From Heterohyrax brucei (lineage: Eukaryota > Chordata > Mammalia > Hyracoidea > Procaviidae): a stretch of DNA of 64,000 nt. Each line of letters opens with the position of its first letter. Position 1 is the first letter of the stretch. The stretch covers positions 195,369,829 through 195,433,828 of the forward strand of contig CM053143.1 of assembly GCA_028571685.1 (NCBI GenBank). Reading direction: 5' to 3'. Positions 1 through 12,354 of this stretch are shown piece after piece. Under the pieces are notes generated by a model. The model made no database searches. It was not told where the DNA came from and saw only the letters and a list, made by a program, of their open reading frames with translations. Made by a program: the position numbers and the translations under genes.

Positions 1-182
1 GTAAGGTCACATGCACGGGTTCTGTGTGGACATGAATTTTGGGGGTTCACTGTTCAGTCCACTCCACTCCTTAAGGGGGTTATAGTGCAGACAAGAGACC
101 ACATCAAGTAATGGTCATGCAGCACAGGGGTAGTGGTGGCAAGGAGAAGAGGGTCAGGGACACTGGTGGGACTCTCGAACTG

Positions 183-262
183 CTGCTAGGTGCTGTGGAG
201 TGGGTTCTGACTCGTAGCAGCCCCAAGTGGCAGAGCGGAACCGCTCCGCGGCGTCTCTAGAT
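183..262 (-). mobile_element. AfroSINE fragment
   Basis: The reverse-strand 3' part of the tRNA-derived afrotherian SINE is recognisable by the degraded gagtgggttctgactcgtag stretch. It is truncated where the RTE copy begins. Confidence 0.45.
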
Positions 263-276
263 TGTGCTGCTCATGT

Positions 277-932
277 GAATGCCGGAAAGATGTTCACGTG
301 TGTTCTGTTGACTGTGCGGTTCACAACAAATTACGGGTCACACTATGGAGAACAGGAATTCCCGAACACTTAATCGTGCTAGTGAGAAATCTGTACGTGG
401 ATCAAGAGGCAGTCGTGCAAACAGAACAAGGGGACACCACATGGTTTGAAGTCTGGAAAGATGTGTGTCAGGGTTGTGTCCTTTCACCATACCTTTCCAA
501 TCTGCATGCCTAGCAAGTAATTCGAGAAGCTGGATTATATGAAGAAGAATGAGGCATCAGGATTGGAGGATGACTCATTAACAACCTGTGTTATGCTTGC
601 TGGAAGTGAGGAAAATTTGAAACACTTACTGACGAAGATCAAAGACCAGAGGCTTCAGTATGGATCACACCTCAACATCAAGAAAACAGAAATCCTCACA
701 GCTGGACCAGTCAGCAAGATCATCCTAAATGGAGAAAGGACTGAGGTTGTCAGGGACTTCATTTTACTGGGTTCCATAATCAGCGCCCGTGGAAGCAGCA
801 ATCAAGAAATTAAAAGATGCATTGCATTGGGAAAATCTGCTGTGAAAGACCTCTCTCAAGTACTGAAAAGTAAGGATATCACCTTGAAGACTAAGGTGCG
901 CCTGACTCAAGCCACAGTATTTTCAATCACAA
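277..932 (+). mobile_element. RTE/BovB-type LINE fragment, reverse transcriptase region, disrupted
   Basis: This piece of a non-LTR retrotransposon of the afrotherian RTE family covers the middle and end of the reverse transcriptase domain. Translation shows the conserved QGCxLSP block near 469-487 and the downstream block with LNIKKTEIL near 674-700. The frame is broken by a shift and stop near 510. The codons expected to carry the catalytic YADD box, near 590-600, appear deleted, so the copy is dead. It ends at a MaLR-like LTR fragment at about 933. Family identity comes from many similar copies in this window and recall of elephant RTE. Confidence 0.8.
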
Positions 933-1410
933 GTGTGCGTTATTCATCTAGTGCCGCTTTAACCACAAGTCCAAATTCATTATGTTACAACAGCCCGGCA
1001 AGCTACAAGTCCAAATTCACTATGATGGCATCTTGGCACAGGAACCCCAGATCCAAAAGATCTGCTCTGCTCTCTGTGCCACTCTATTGAGGGTAGGAGT
1101 TTCCCAACACTCTGCTCACTTCTTGTTCCTTTTGTCTCCCAAGATGATCTCTATATTTTGTGTGGGACACAGTGCAATCCATGACATTCCATCTTTTGGG
1201 CCCCCAGAATCATACCCTTCTGACATGCATGATGTACTTATCTCATAGCACAAGTCTTGAAGTCCAAGACATCCAAAATCCAAAAATTCCTCTTCAACTC
1301 TGAAACCCAGAATACCTGTTACCTACTTCCAAAATACAACAGCGGAAGAGGGCCAAGTTAAGACATTATATTACAAATGCGAGCAATTGCAGGGAAAGGC
1401 ACAGTCAGCA
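933..1410 (-). mobile_element. LTR-retroelement fragment, copy A
   Basis: The first half (to about 1190) is a diverged reverse-strand MaLR-like LTR, with the tagtgccgcttta start and an end near a caatccatgaca-like motif. The second half (about 1190-1410) is a separate repeat that recurs at 2425-2655: both share the run of catacccttctgacatgcat-like sequence and the aattcctcttc block. The same two-part arrangement therefore occurs twice within 1.7 kb. Confidence 0.5.
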
Positions 1411-2064
1411 TCAAGCACGTTAACAGAACACGTTACATGAGCCCTTGTGGCTTCAGAAATAACACTCCATAGTCTGGGAGATTTTACACAATGTTCCTGC
1501 CCTCCAGACGCTAGGTATTAGCCACCTTCTCTGGATTCTGATGGGAAGCGCCTGGGCCCTGGGCTTCAGCTCTCCCTTCCAGGCCCTCTGAGACAACAAC
1601 CCTGGCTCCCTCGGCTTTAGGCACTCCACTCTTGGTAGCGCTGGAGGCCACGGGCCCACCCTTAGGACCCTCTGAGATCGTGGTCACAGTTTTAGAGACT
1701 GAGGCGGCTCAGCTTCTCATGGTCTTTGTCTCTTCAGCTTCTGCTTCCTGTGGCCTCACGGCCCAGGCCTCAGGCCCACATCTGCCCGGCTGGGGCAAGT
1801 TTTCTGGAGCTCTGGAGCTCCACCGATTCAAGTACCAGGAAGCACCCCACTCCTCCAGGAAGCCTCCTGTGCACAGGCACTCGGTTGTGTTGCCCATGGA
1901 TCAGACCCTGGCTCTGCCACTGCCCGGCCTTGGCTGCTTTTCTCTCCATCCGCGCCATCTCAGGTCCTGGCAGCTCTCCTCAGTCCACACACCGTTTCAA
2001 GACCAGTCCCACAATTCAGGTACCAGTGCAGCACTTTCCTCTCTTGGTACCAAATTCGGTCTTG
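1411..2064. other. Unassigned GC-rich stretch between two LTR-like copies
   Basis: No gene is recognised. Short open frames on both strands overlap each other and have no family signature. The position between two related LTR-type copies suggests internal or flanking sequence of the same retroelement, but that is inference. Confidence 0.3.
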
Positions 2065-2655
2065 TCATCTAGTGCTGCTTTAACAGAAATACCGCAAGGC
2101 AAATTCAAGTTATTATCACAGTCCTGTAAGCCACAAGTCCAAATCCATTTCATTCTCCAGTCCCATAAGCTACAAATCCGAACTCTGCTCTCGGCACTGC
2201 TCTCCTGATGTCTGCTCCCTTCCCTTTCCGTTTCTCTCCCAAGAGATGACCCCAACATCGTCGAAGCTTGTGGGCAGTGCCCACTCACCAACACAGCTGC
2301 TACCCATTCTCCCACATCAGCATCACAGAGGCAGCACTCACAACACGTGGGAGGAATCACACCACATGGGGGCTCACGGCAGAGCCAAATTGATTCATAG
2401 GTTTTGGGGGGCCATGGTGCAACCCATGATGTTCCACCCTTTGTCGTCCCTCAGGTCATACCCTTGTGACCTGCATAGTGTACTCATCTCATGGCAAGAG
2501 TCTTAAAAGTCCAAGTCCAAAATCCTGAAATTCCTCTTCCACTGTGAAATCCAGGACATGTTGTCTGCTTCCAAAATGTGATAGCAGAGCAGGCAGGCAC
2601 GAGTTGGACATTTTCATTACAAACGGGAGAAATTGCTGGGAAAGGCATAACAGTT
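2065..2655 (-). mobile_element. LTR-retroelement fragment, copy B
   Basis: This repeats the arrangement of copy A. A MaLR-like LTR in reverse orientation begins with tctagtgctgctttaacag near 2066, followed from about 2425 by the second repeat shared with 1190-1410. It is more complete than copy A. Confidence 0.5.
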
Positions 2656-2679
2656 GTTGCTACTTTGGGCATGCAGTCA

Positions 2680-2888
2680 GGGAGGACCAGCCCCTGGCGG
2701 AGGACGTCATGCTTTAAATACAAGAAGGTCATGGCAGAAGAGGAAGACCCCCCCGAGATGGGCTGACGCGGGGCCTCAAACGTAGCAACAACTGTGAGAG
2801 GTGACGCAGGACTGACAGCCTTCTGTTCTGTTGTGTGTGGGATCACCCTGAGCCGGAATCGGCCTGACACCACCTAACAGCACCAGTC
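2680..2888 (+). mobile_element. RTE LINE 3' end
   Basis: The terminal part of an RTE copy shows the block around agggaggaccagcccctgg (2680s), then a purine-rich stretch, and the diagnostic 3' end with a cggaatcggcctgacacc motif and an ACAGCACC tail at 2850-2885. Confidence 0.7.
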
Positions 2889-3009
2889 AAACCAGCGCTC
2901 CTGGGAGACAGCCGTGTTCCTGGGTCCTGAAGTGCCTTCCGTCCAGCTGGAACGTGGGCGCCAGCATCCACAGCAAAGCCCAGTCCTGAGCGGGCCACCA
3001 AGCTGCAGC

Positions 3010-3095
3010 CGTGGACACCAGCTCTTTCTTCTGAGGTGCTTACGAGTGGACTTGAACCTCCAGCGCCTCAGGGGGTCAGACACCTTTCTTTCCGT
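3010..3095 (-). mobile_element. AfroSINE-related fragment
   Basis: The reverse-strand SINE middle is recognisable by cttcttctgaggtgctta followed by the inverted B-box-like tggacttgaacctccag. Confidence 0.45.
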
Positions 3096-4212
3096 CTCGT
3101 CAGGTTGTCAGTCCTGGCCATCCACACTAGGTCACAGTGGGTGGCAGCCTTAGACTTGAGAGTTCTCACGCACCTCCTGGTACCTCAGGCAGCCCCTTCA
3201 CACTCCGTCATCCCCAGGCCCCTTGGGCTAGGTCAGCGGGGAACCCCTAGGCTCAGGAGCCCACTGGCAGCTCCCTTCACTTGCGACCAGCCAGCCCGTG
3301 TCGCCTGTCCCTGAGCCTGCGGGCTGGGTCGGGAGAGCCAGTTAGCTTGCCCAAGCTCAGCCGTCCTTGGCTGCAGCTCCCCACTGCCGCTCAGGAGGTG
3401 ACCCTGCGGCCACCACGGGCAGTTGATCGAGCTGACTGCTTGCTGGCTCCCTTTAACTTCCGGTCCTGGAAGGGGTCTCCTGCTGGACCCTGGACTTTTC
3501 CAGCCCCCCTGCCCAAAGAGACCTACTCACTCAGAACCCAAACAGCAGAATACTCACTTTTTTCCCTGTGGGTCTCCCTTCAGATGCAATGCTCCTGCGC
3601 TCTGGGCAGCTCTGGGCAGCTTTGTGTCTGCACGGGGCTCAGGTTTTCAGTGGAACCCCCCCAGTCCGTATACCGGACTTCTGGACTGCTGTCTGGAGGG
3701 TCGCTAGGAGTCGGAATCCACTCAAGGCACCTATCAACAATTGCATTCACACAGCGTGTTTCCCCCAGGTGGATTCCAACTCGCTCGTTAGCATCTCCTG
3801 TCCAGCGTCAGCGAAGGCAGAGTTAGCCACGAGGTCCCCTCTTGCCGTTCCCGCAGGTCCGCACTGCAGCACTGTGTAGGAGGACCACTCAGCATCCGCA
3901 GTGCATTCGGACAAACACAGGACCCTCAGCACAACCCTTTTAAAACACTGTAGTTGTGCCATCTCTTCCCCACCCCTGAGGGCTTTTCCCATTCACGAGC
4001 ACATTGCATTGGGCCTCTGGCTGGTGGGACCCGCAGCCTCCATCCCGGTCTATCCTCCTGCTCCTCTGTGGCCTGCGTTTCACCTCTCCAGGTGGGCTTC
4101 TGTCCCTGAGCTGCAGGATGACCTCCCCTTCAGCTGTGACAGGCTGCCACAACCAGAGTGAGTCACAGTCAACTCCACGATAGCCGTGGGTTTGGGGATT
4201 GGGGGGTGTGAA
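3096..4212. other. No gene seen; two SINE/RTE scraps
   Basis: This GC-rich intronic sequence has no recognisable exon. Around 3700-3742 there is a short plus-strand RTE/SINE 3' tail (gggtcgctaggagtcggaat), and about 3765-3815 resembles a reverse-strand SINE middle. Nothing else is assigned. Confidence 0.4.
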
Positions 4213-4372
4213 GAGTTAAGTGCTCATCTACTAACCAAATGGTTGGAGACTGAAAGCTGCCCAGAGGTGCCTTGAGGCCCAGACGCTGTCATCTTCTTCA
4301 GAAAGGTCACAGCCTACACAACCCTGCCGCTCGCTTCTACTCTGCACACATGGGGTCTCTGGGAGCCCCAGC
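4213..4372 (+). mobile_element. AfroSINE variant, partial
   Basis: This is a tRNA-derived SINE variant with an internal gaaaggtcacagcctacaca block and an acacatggggtc motif near its 3' end. The tRNA-like head is decayed (taagtgctcatctactaacc). Confidence 0.55.
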
Positions 4373-4867
4373 CAACCCCTCAGCTGCAGGCAGCCACAGC
4401 AGTGTCCCCACATGTGGCCCTGTTCCAGGGCCTGGTGAGGGGTCCGTTGTCACGGGGTGGAGAACACACCCAGGGTGCGTCTCTCAGCTCGCGCCTGGTC
4501 CTTGAGCTCAGTGGGCCGGGAGGCCGTCTGAACACCCAGAACAGAGCATGTCACCGCTTGTCAGCCTCTGGGACCCCTCCTGCAAGCAGGGGGCCAGGAC
4601 AGGAGCCAGAGGGGACTCAGGAGGGCCTGTGCCCGCAGGCAGGGAGAGGTCTGGATGTTTCTGTTTCAGGGGAAAGCGCTTTATTTTTTTATATAAATAC
4701 AACTCCTAGCTACTACAATACTCTAGGAAAATTCAAGGGCACAGGTACACACTCCGTGGAATGGCCCTCGCCCAGTCATCACGCCTGCTGATTCTTCAGA
4801 TACATGATTCTGGAAACCGCTCTCTGCAGTACACCCAAGACGGCAGAATCCATCACTGTGTGTGACT
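4373..4867. other. No gene seen
   Basis: This is GC-rich sequence with an AT-rich spot at about 4680-4735. Neither an exon nor a repeat could be assigned. Confidence 0.3.
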
Positions 4868-5062
4868 AGTGCCATTGAGTTGGTCTTGTCTGGTGTGCTC
4901 CTCTCAGCGTCAGAGTAGAACTGTACACCACAAGACTTTTACTGTGTGATTTCTCTGAAGAAGATAACCAGGCCTGCTTCTGGGGCACCTCTGAGTGGAC
5001 TCAAACCCCCAACATTTTGGTTAGCAGGCGGATACACTGTTTGCTACCCGGGGACTCTCATT
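4868..5062 (-). mobile_element. AfroSINE variant
   Basis: This is the reverse complement of the same SINE variant seen at 4213. It shows a degraded gagttggtcttgtctggtg end, a tttctctgaagaagataacc middle and an inverted tRNA-like head with ggactcaaacccccaac. Confidence 0.6.
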
Positions 5063-5204
5063 TTAATTAGATTCTTGAAAATGTTTGTCACTAAGGTAAG
5101 CCGCAGGGCCCCTGGACTTTGTCCAGACCTGTCACCAGCCTCAGGCTGAACACAGAGGAAACCACAGCCCTGGGCTGTGCCGTGTTGCCTGCTGCTGTCT
5201 AAGA

Positions 5205-5396
5205 CCGGTTTGGGTGGCCTCCGCCCGGCCTCACGGCGACCCCACGTGTGTCAGTGTAGCGTCCGTTCAGCACGGTTTCAGCGGCTGATTTTGTGGAAGC
5301 AGATTGCCACGCCTTTCTCCCGAGGGGCTGACGAGTGGACTCGAACCCCCATGTCCCCAGTTAGCAGCCACCGCAGTAACTGTTTGCACCGCCCAG
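5205..5396 (-). mobile_element. AfroSINE variant
   Basis: This reverse-strand copy shows a tcacggcgaccccacgtgtg end, a ggaagcagattgccacgcct middle and an inverted B-box-like stretch gtggactcgaacccccatg. It is GC-rich and still holds several CpGs. Confidence 0.6.
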
Positions 5397-5589
5397 TGAA
5401 GAGTCAGTCCCGGAAACCCCGCCGAGCGCGGTTCTGCGCTGATGCTCAGGAGTCACCGTGAGTCGGGGTGGACCCGCGGCTCCCGGTTGCTGGCATGTGG
5501 TTTGACATTCTGAGTTTCTCTTTTTAAAGCTGACACATGAACATTTTTCACGCGCCTGACTGTAGACAAGCCTCGTTTCCATTGCAATG

Positions 5590-5970
5590 GCCAGGTGGTA
5601 TGGTCACGTGGGAGGGCCTGTGGGCGGGGCCATCAGTGTCATGATGTCACTTCCTCTCACAAGCCGTTGGCTAGCATCAGTCACGTGGCAGGGCTTGCGC
5701 GAGGCAGTCTGGGAAGTGTAGTCGGGCTGTGTGCCCGGGAAGAAGGGAGGACGGACTCGGCCGATGACGGTGGTGTCCGCCGCAGCTCTGCAGGGTCAGT
5801 CCCCGCCAGGCGGTTGCTTGGCCACGTAGCTGATGCATGTTACAGGTGTTGTCAGTCGTCGACAAGTCGGCCCCAGCTCGTGGCATCCGCGTGTTTTAAG
5901 GACGAAACCTTGCCCCGTCCTGTGCGACCGTGGTTTGTGTGTTGGAGTCCATTGCTACTGATACTCGCCG
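5590..5970. promoter_or_regulatory. CpG-rich promoter-like cluster in ABLIM2 intron
   Basis: This non-repeat block is visibly enriched in CpG and in factor-like motifs: CACGTG E-boxes at 5605-5610 and 5682-5687, a GC box at 5622-5630, a CRE-like TGATGTCA at 5642-5649 followed by an ETS-like ttcctc, and TGGGAAGTGTAGTC at 5710-5723, which resembles the ZNF143/STAF site. I see no associated exon. It could be an intragenic promoter or enhancer, or a chance GC-rich stretch; function is inference. Confidence 0.35.
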
Positions 5971-5989
5971 CCCGAGTGCCGTGCTGAGT

Positions 5990-6160
5990 GTCTTGTTCAT
6001 TTGACAAGCAGGTGCCAGGTACTGGGCAGGGCTCTGGGGACGCCTGATGAACAAAGCTGCCCGTCCCCAGTCTGATGAGGACAGATGGTGGTCGCCGGAC
6101 ACCCAAGCGAGTGTGACTGTACACCAAGATAAGCGCTGTGAGGGGTGGGAGCCGGGCCTG
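5990..6160 (+). repeat. Ancient mammalian interspersed repeat, unassigned
   Basis: It resembles a widespread old repeat whose consensus reads roughly as a gtgccaggcactgttc-type start, then a gtgaacaaa-type block. Here the counterparts are aggtgccaggtactgggcag and tgatgaacaaagctgccc. A probable downstream part recurs at about 6585-6660 (atgtgcaaaggccctgg). Confidence 0.35.
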
Positions 6161-6184
6161 TGAGCGTTTAAGCGAGAGTGACAG

Positions 6185-6405
6185 TCAGCAGGCAGCGGGG
6201 GCTCTGGTAGCACCCCTGCCTTCCTTGTGGGAGGGCCTGGGTTCAGTTCCTGGTCGGTGCCCCCTGAGCAGAGCCACCGCCCCTCGGTCCGGGAGGCTTG
6301 CTGGTTGGTCTGATGCTGAGCAGGTTCGAGCCGAGCTTCCAGATGGAGAGGGACCAGGAGGGAAGGCCTGGTGATCTCCTTCCGCAAATCAGCCCATGAG
6401 AACCC
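6185..6405 (+). mobile_element. tRNA-derived SINE, second afrotherian subfamily
   Basis: The tRNA-like head (ctggtagcacccctgccttc, then gggttcagttcctggtcgg as B box) is followed by a body with gagagggaccaggagg and ggcctggtgatctcc. The same subfamily occurs at 47030-47278. It differs from the commoner AfroSINE in its head. Confidence 0.6.
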
Positions 6406-6669
6406 TGGGGATTTCAGGGGTCCAGTCACCAGGGCAGCATGTTGTTTGCTCTGCGTGGTGTACCATGAGGTGGGGGGCGACTGGGGCAGTGGCCACAGAA
6501 ATTAACTGGGTGAAGTAAGCACATGTGTACATGTGTGCTTGTGGCATGTGTATATACGGGGAGCGGCAGAGGTAAGAGGTGACAGGCAGGTACGGCAAAT
6601 GCAGTAATTGGGAACTGCATGTGCAAAGGCCCTGGGGCAGAGACCCGGGGCTGTTTGAGGAACCTGATG

Positions 6670-6838
6670 GAAACCCTGGTGGTGCACTGGTTGAGAACTC
6701 AGCTGCTAACTGAAATATCAGCAGTTGGAATCCACCAGCTGCACCTTGGGAACACTACGGAGCAGTTCTTCTCTGTCCCATAGGACCCATGAGTTGGAAT
6801 TGCGTGATGGCAGCAGGTTTCGTTTGGCTTTTGGTTTG
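6670..6838 (+). mobile_element. AfroSINE, near full length
   Basis: It begins gaaaccctggtggtgcactg, has a B-box-like agttggaatccaccagc, and ends with the RTE-like tail gagttggaattgcgtgatgg plus a T-rich stretch. Confidence 0.8.
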
Positions 6839-9579
6839 TGGCCAAAGAACAGAACAGACTCAGCAGCAACAGGTTTGGTTTTGGGTTGAAGCCGGCCGGC
6901 GTCTGGACCTGGGCAGGGCAAAGATGAGGATGGGCAGGTCTGGCAGGTCCCTAGGCCGTCTAATGCAGGTCATGTCTTAGCCTGAGAACAGAGACTTCGA
7001 GGTGGGGTAGGTGCGGGAATGAGGGCGGGGATGTGTGATTAGATTCCCCATGTGAACCACGTGCAGACTGGGCTGTCTGCGTGAATGTCAGGAACTGTCC
7101 AGACGGGAAGGGATGACGTCCCAGGCCTGGGTGCAGGAGCAAGAGGCTGGTGCACTCAGCACCATGCGCCTTCCTAGGGGGCTGCGCGTCGCCCCTGTGA
7201 TGGGGGCTGTGCCTTTCTGGTTGTGGGTCCACGCCTCCGTGCCGGGGAGCCGTGCCTCTGTGGTAGGTGCAATGTCTTTGTGACGGGGGGACCATGTCTC
7301 CACGGTGGGGCCGCGCCTCTGTGGTGGGGACACCATGCCTTCACGGTGGGGGCCGTGCTTGCAAGTCACCCTGTGGCCGAAAATCTGGTGTCTGGCTGGG
7401 GCAGTGGGCATCATGTGGTCATGACCAAAGCAGGACAACCAGACTCATGACGACAACCCTGTGGCCTGGGTGGCCCTCAGGGGGCCAGAGTGCTCCATAC
7501 AGAGCAAGGGTCAGCCTCGGCACACAGCAGGAGTGGGGGTGACTGAGCCCGGGTGGGGGCCATTAGAGCTTCTCCTTGACCCTGGAAAGGCTGACCTGGG
7601 TCAGCGGGCGGCTCCTCAGGAGGCCTTGAAGCCCGTCCTGCAGCCTTATGCAGCACCCCAGAGCCCCCCAGTCTTGGGCTCTTAGCCCCCCATGTGGTCA
7701 GCTGTGTGGAGGGCCCACCCTGAAGCACAGCCTCAGGCCCGCTGCAGGGTTGAAGGTGAGTTTTCTATGGCGCCCCCCTTGCCTGCTCCCCAGCCTGCAC
7801 ATCTTCCCCCTATGGCAGAGGAACAAGGGGTACCTTGTGGCTGGGACCCTCCTGTCAGGCCCCAGGCTGGAGGCAGCCACTCAGAACCCAGTGCTTGCAG
7901 ACTTTCCAGAGGGCTTGGCCACAGGGGTGGCAGGAAGGGAAGGAGAGATGGTGCTGGCTATGGGGTATCTGAGTGGCAGTTTTCAGACCCGTGTCCCCCA
8001 GGCACCCAAGGCTGGACACATAGCTGCCAAGCTGGAGATCCCAGGTGGAACGTGCCTGAAAGGCCCCAGTGAAGAGCACCGCCTCTGTCTGGACCTGCCC
8101 AGGTGGTCGGGGGGCCTGAGCCGCGCCCCACCCCGCCGGCCTCTGCCACAGACACTGTCGGCATGTGGCCACAGACAGGGCTGACGAGAATGAAGTCCAG
8201 GCTGCCCCTGCGTGGCCCAGTGATGGGTGTGCTGCAGAACAGGACCCCCAGGCTGAGCCCCGTGGATGGGGGACCCCAGGCAGCTCTGTGTCTCAGGCGA
8301 ATTACCATTTGATGTCGGGATCCCGTTTCTCTTGGCAAGCGAGTGGCCCTCCGTTGTCTGGTGGACCGCGTTGTGTATCAGCCCCTGCCGAGGGGCCATG
8401 GGACCGTCTCCACCCGAGCACGGACATGCGACGGTCGGGAACGTGCTGCGGTGGGCACTGCCGCACGCATGCGGAGGGCCGCTCTCCGTGTCAGCTCCTG
8501 CAGGCCGCAGAGCGGGTGCCCAAGGCCCCGGTCACCAGGAGATGCTGGAGGCTCAGGGGGTGAGGAGAGGTGCTGAGGCTCCCACGCTGAAGCCAGGGTG
8601 GTGACCAGGCCCCACGCCGCAGCCCCAGCAGCCAGTGCTCACCTCGTGGAGGGTGCTGGCCCCCAGGCCCGGCCGCTGTGGCCCCTCCACGATAAGCACG
8701 CTGCTGAACCCCTCACACAGCCTGCCGTGGGGGCTGGGGTGGGCCCAGCAGTTCTGAGGTCCTTGTAAGAGGCCTCAGGGTCCTAAGCCGCCCTGGAACC
8801 CCACGGAGGCCTCCCTGTCTCACTCCCCCCACCGCCCTCCCAGCGTCACCATGGGGCGGGGCCCATAGGGCCACCGTGACTGCATGGCTGGGGCCTTGTA
8901 GGGCCACTGTGGCTGTGGGGCTGGACCTCAGGCCCAAGTGAGACCCTGGGGCTGTGGCTCTAGACCCACTGGGACACAGAAAGGAGAGCCCCGCCCAGTG
9001 GTTCTTGGAGGGCCCTGTCTGAGCCTCCAGCTGGTGCCAGAATAGAAACACCGTGGGTCAGGGCCTTAAAACACAGACATTGATCTTCTCACGGGTCAGG
9101 GGGCCGTATGCCCGAATTCAGGGTGTTGCTGTCAGAAAGGCTTTCAGTCGGCTGTGGGGCAGACCCTTGTCCCCGCTCCTCTAGCTGTGGTATCCCTGGG
9201 CCGTGTCCACATGTGTCTCTCGACTCCCGTTTGTCCCCCACTGTGTCCCTGTGCCTGTGCTGGCCTGTATCACATGCAGGAGAAGTGGGCTTAAGACGCA
9301 CCCTGATACGACCTAACTAAACACAACAAAGAAAACTCTGTTCCAAGCAGGATCATGGCACAGACAGAGAGTAGGAGCTTCCCCGTGCGCTCTGGAGGAC
9401 AGCTCAGCCCAGGACAGCCGGGGTGGCTCCCTCCCCTGGGCGGGCGGCGCCTCACCCGGATGACTGGGCCCCGGGCGCGCCTTGTTGTTGCGCCCAGGGT
9501 GACCTCCCGTTCCTCCTCTTCCTGGGTGCTGTCTGCTCTTCCCCTGCTTCTCCCTGATGCACCCACCCCTTTAAGAAAA
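6839..9579. other. GC-rich intronic sequence without recognised exon
   Basis: Many short overlapping open frames occur on both strands, as expected in GC-rich DNA. No splice-bounded exon of ABLIM2 could be recognised. A short minisatellite at 7195-7360 is listed separately. Confidence 0.4.
7195..7360. repeat. Degenerate GC-rich minisatellite
   Basis: Repeated phrases of roughly 28-30 bases alternate cctctgtggtgggg-type and atgtctccacggtggggc-type units, with about five to six imperfect copies. Confidence 0.6.
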
Positions 9580-11015
<1,436 letters not shown>

Positions 11016-11971
11016 CGGCCGTGACACGCCTCCACACGCATGAGCTGCGGTGGCGACGGAGCCGCCAGGCCAGAGCCACACTGGACCCCTGCTATTGCAC
11101 CTTCCCGGCTTCTGTGTGGATGAGGGCGGGTGGCGGGCACCTGGGGGCTGGGCTGGGGCCTCAGGTAGCCCTGGGTCTGCAGGTGGCACTCCTGCTTGTA
11201 GCTCAGGACCCCGACACCTCACTTGACATCACTCTCCCGCTGTCCCTGGGCACCCTTGGAGCTGTCTCCACCCGCCTCTGGCCCTGGCAGTGTCCTGACA
11301 GTGTCCGGTCTCCAGGTTGGGGTGACCAGGACTGGAGATGCCTGGACCCCGCCATGTGTGGGTGGGCACCTGGCTTCTGAGTGTCCACTGGTCTCCCATC
11401 CCCCATTTTGCACTTGCCTCTTTCCTACGGCAGGATGGCAGCTGTGGGTCAGGGGACAGAGAGGGCTATGGGGGCCCAGGAGAGGTGGCGGTGTCTGGCC
11501 TTGTTCTAGGGATAGAAGTTAGGGAACAGCGCCCTCTGATGCCTTCCGTGCACTGCGACTTTCTCCCGCATCACCCCTAGCTGCCTCGATGATATCTTTA
11601 AAATCACATAAAAGTTTTTATTTTATTAAAAAGTATAGCCTACTTAAACATAAGATGACATATATCAAGAGTTTAATTTATGGAGTGCCTCCAGCCCTCT
11701 CCCCGCTGCCGTGTCTGTGTGGTCTCTGTTCCTGGAGTCATCCTCCTAGATGAGTCTCCTTGTTTGGTGTTCCTGTCCTCAGTTTCCTGTTCTTACATGT
11801 CACACAGGGAACCCTAGGGACAGACCCCTCAAGTAGCACTGTCTGTAAACCCCCATGGGGCGTAGCCTCTGCCATGTTCTGCATGGTTCTTTTTCAAGTC
11901 CTGGAGAGAAAGGCCATGCCTCTGACGGCAAAGCTCAGAACAAAGGGTTTCCACTTCCCCAGCCTTGATCC

Positions 11972-12131
11972 GGAAACCCTGGTGGTGTAGTGGTTAGTGC
12001 TACCGCTGCTAACCAGACAGTCGGCAGTTCAAATTCACCAGGTGCTCCTTGGAAAATCCGTGGGGTGGCTGACTCTGTCTGTAGGGTCGCTGTGACTTGG
12101 AATCGACCTGACAGCAGTGGGTTTTTTTTAA
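11972..12131 (+). mobile_element. Full-length AfroSINE with target-site duplication
   Basis: This is an intact-looking SINE: ggaaaccctggtggtgtagt start, tRNA-like A and B boxes (gtggttagtgctaccgctgc; agttcaaattcaccagg), RTE-like tail (ggaatcgacctgacagcag) and a T run. A 9-base direct repeat CCTTGATCC flanks it at 11963-11971 and 12132-12140, the expected mark of LINE-mediated insertion. Confidence 0.93.
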
Positions 12132-12354
12132 CCTTGATCCAGGGGAGTGTGGGGGGCTCTCCTTGTGACGTCACTTGGCTGGTGACACAGACACCGATGC
12201 ACCCCAGGGATGACCACTCATGTCTCCCCAAAACAGACCAGCAGCCCCTGGAGGGGAGAGAAGGGTGGAGGGGTGTGGTCTCGGGAAGTTAGCAGGGTGC
12301 AGGCGCAGAGGCTGACCGGGCAGAGGGGAAGCCTGGGTCTGGATTTGTCCCTCA

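Noticed and set aside
5595..5987. 130-codon open frame in the promoter-like cluster
   Set aside because: No domain and no conserved motif; the CpG-rich context explains its length.
11972..12131. Possible tRNA genes from A- and B-box-like sequences in SINE heads
   Set aside because: They are tRNA-derived SINE heads without a complete cloverleaf, and are followed by the SINE body and RTE-like tail.
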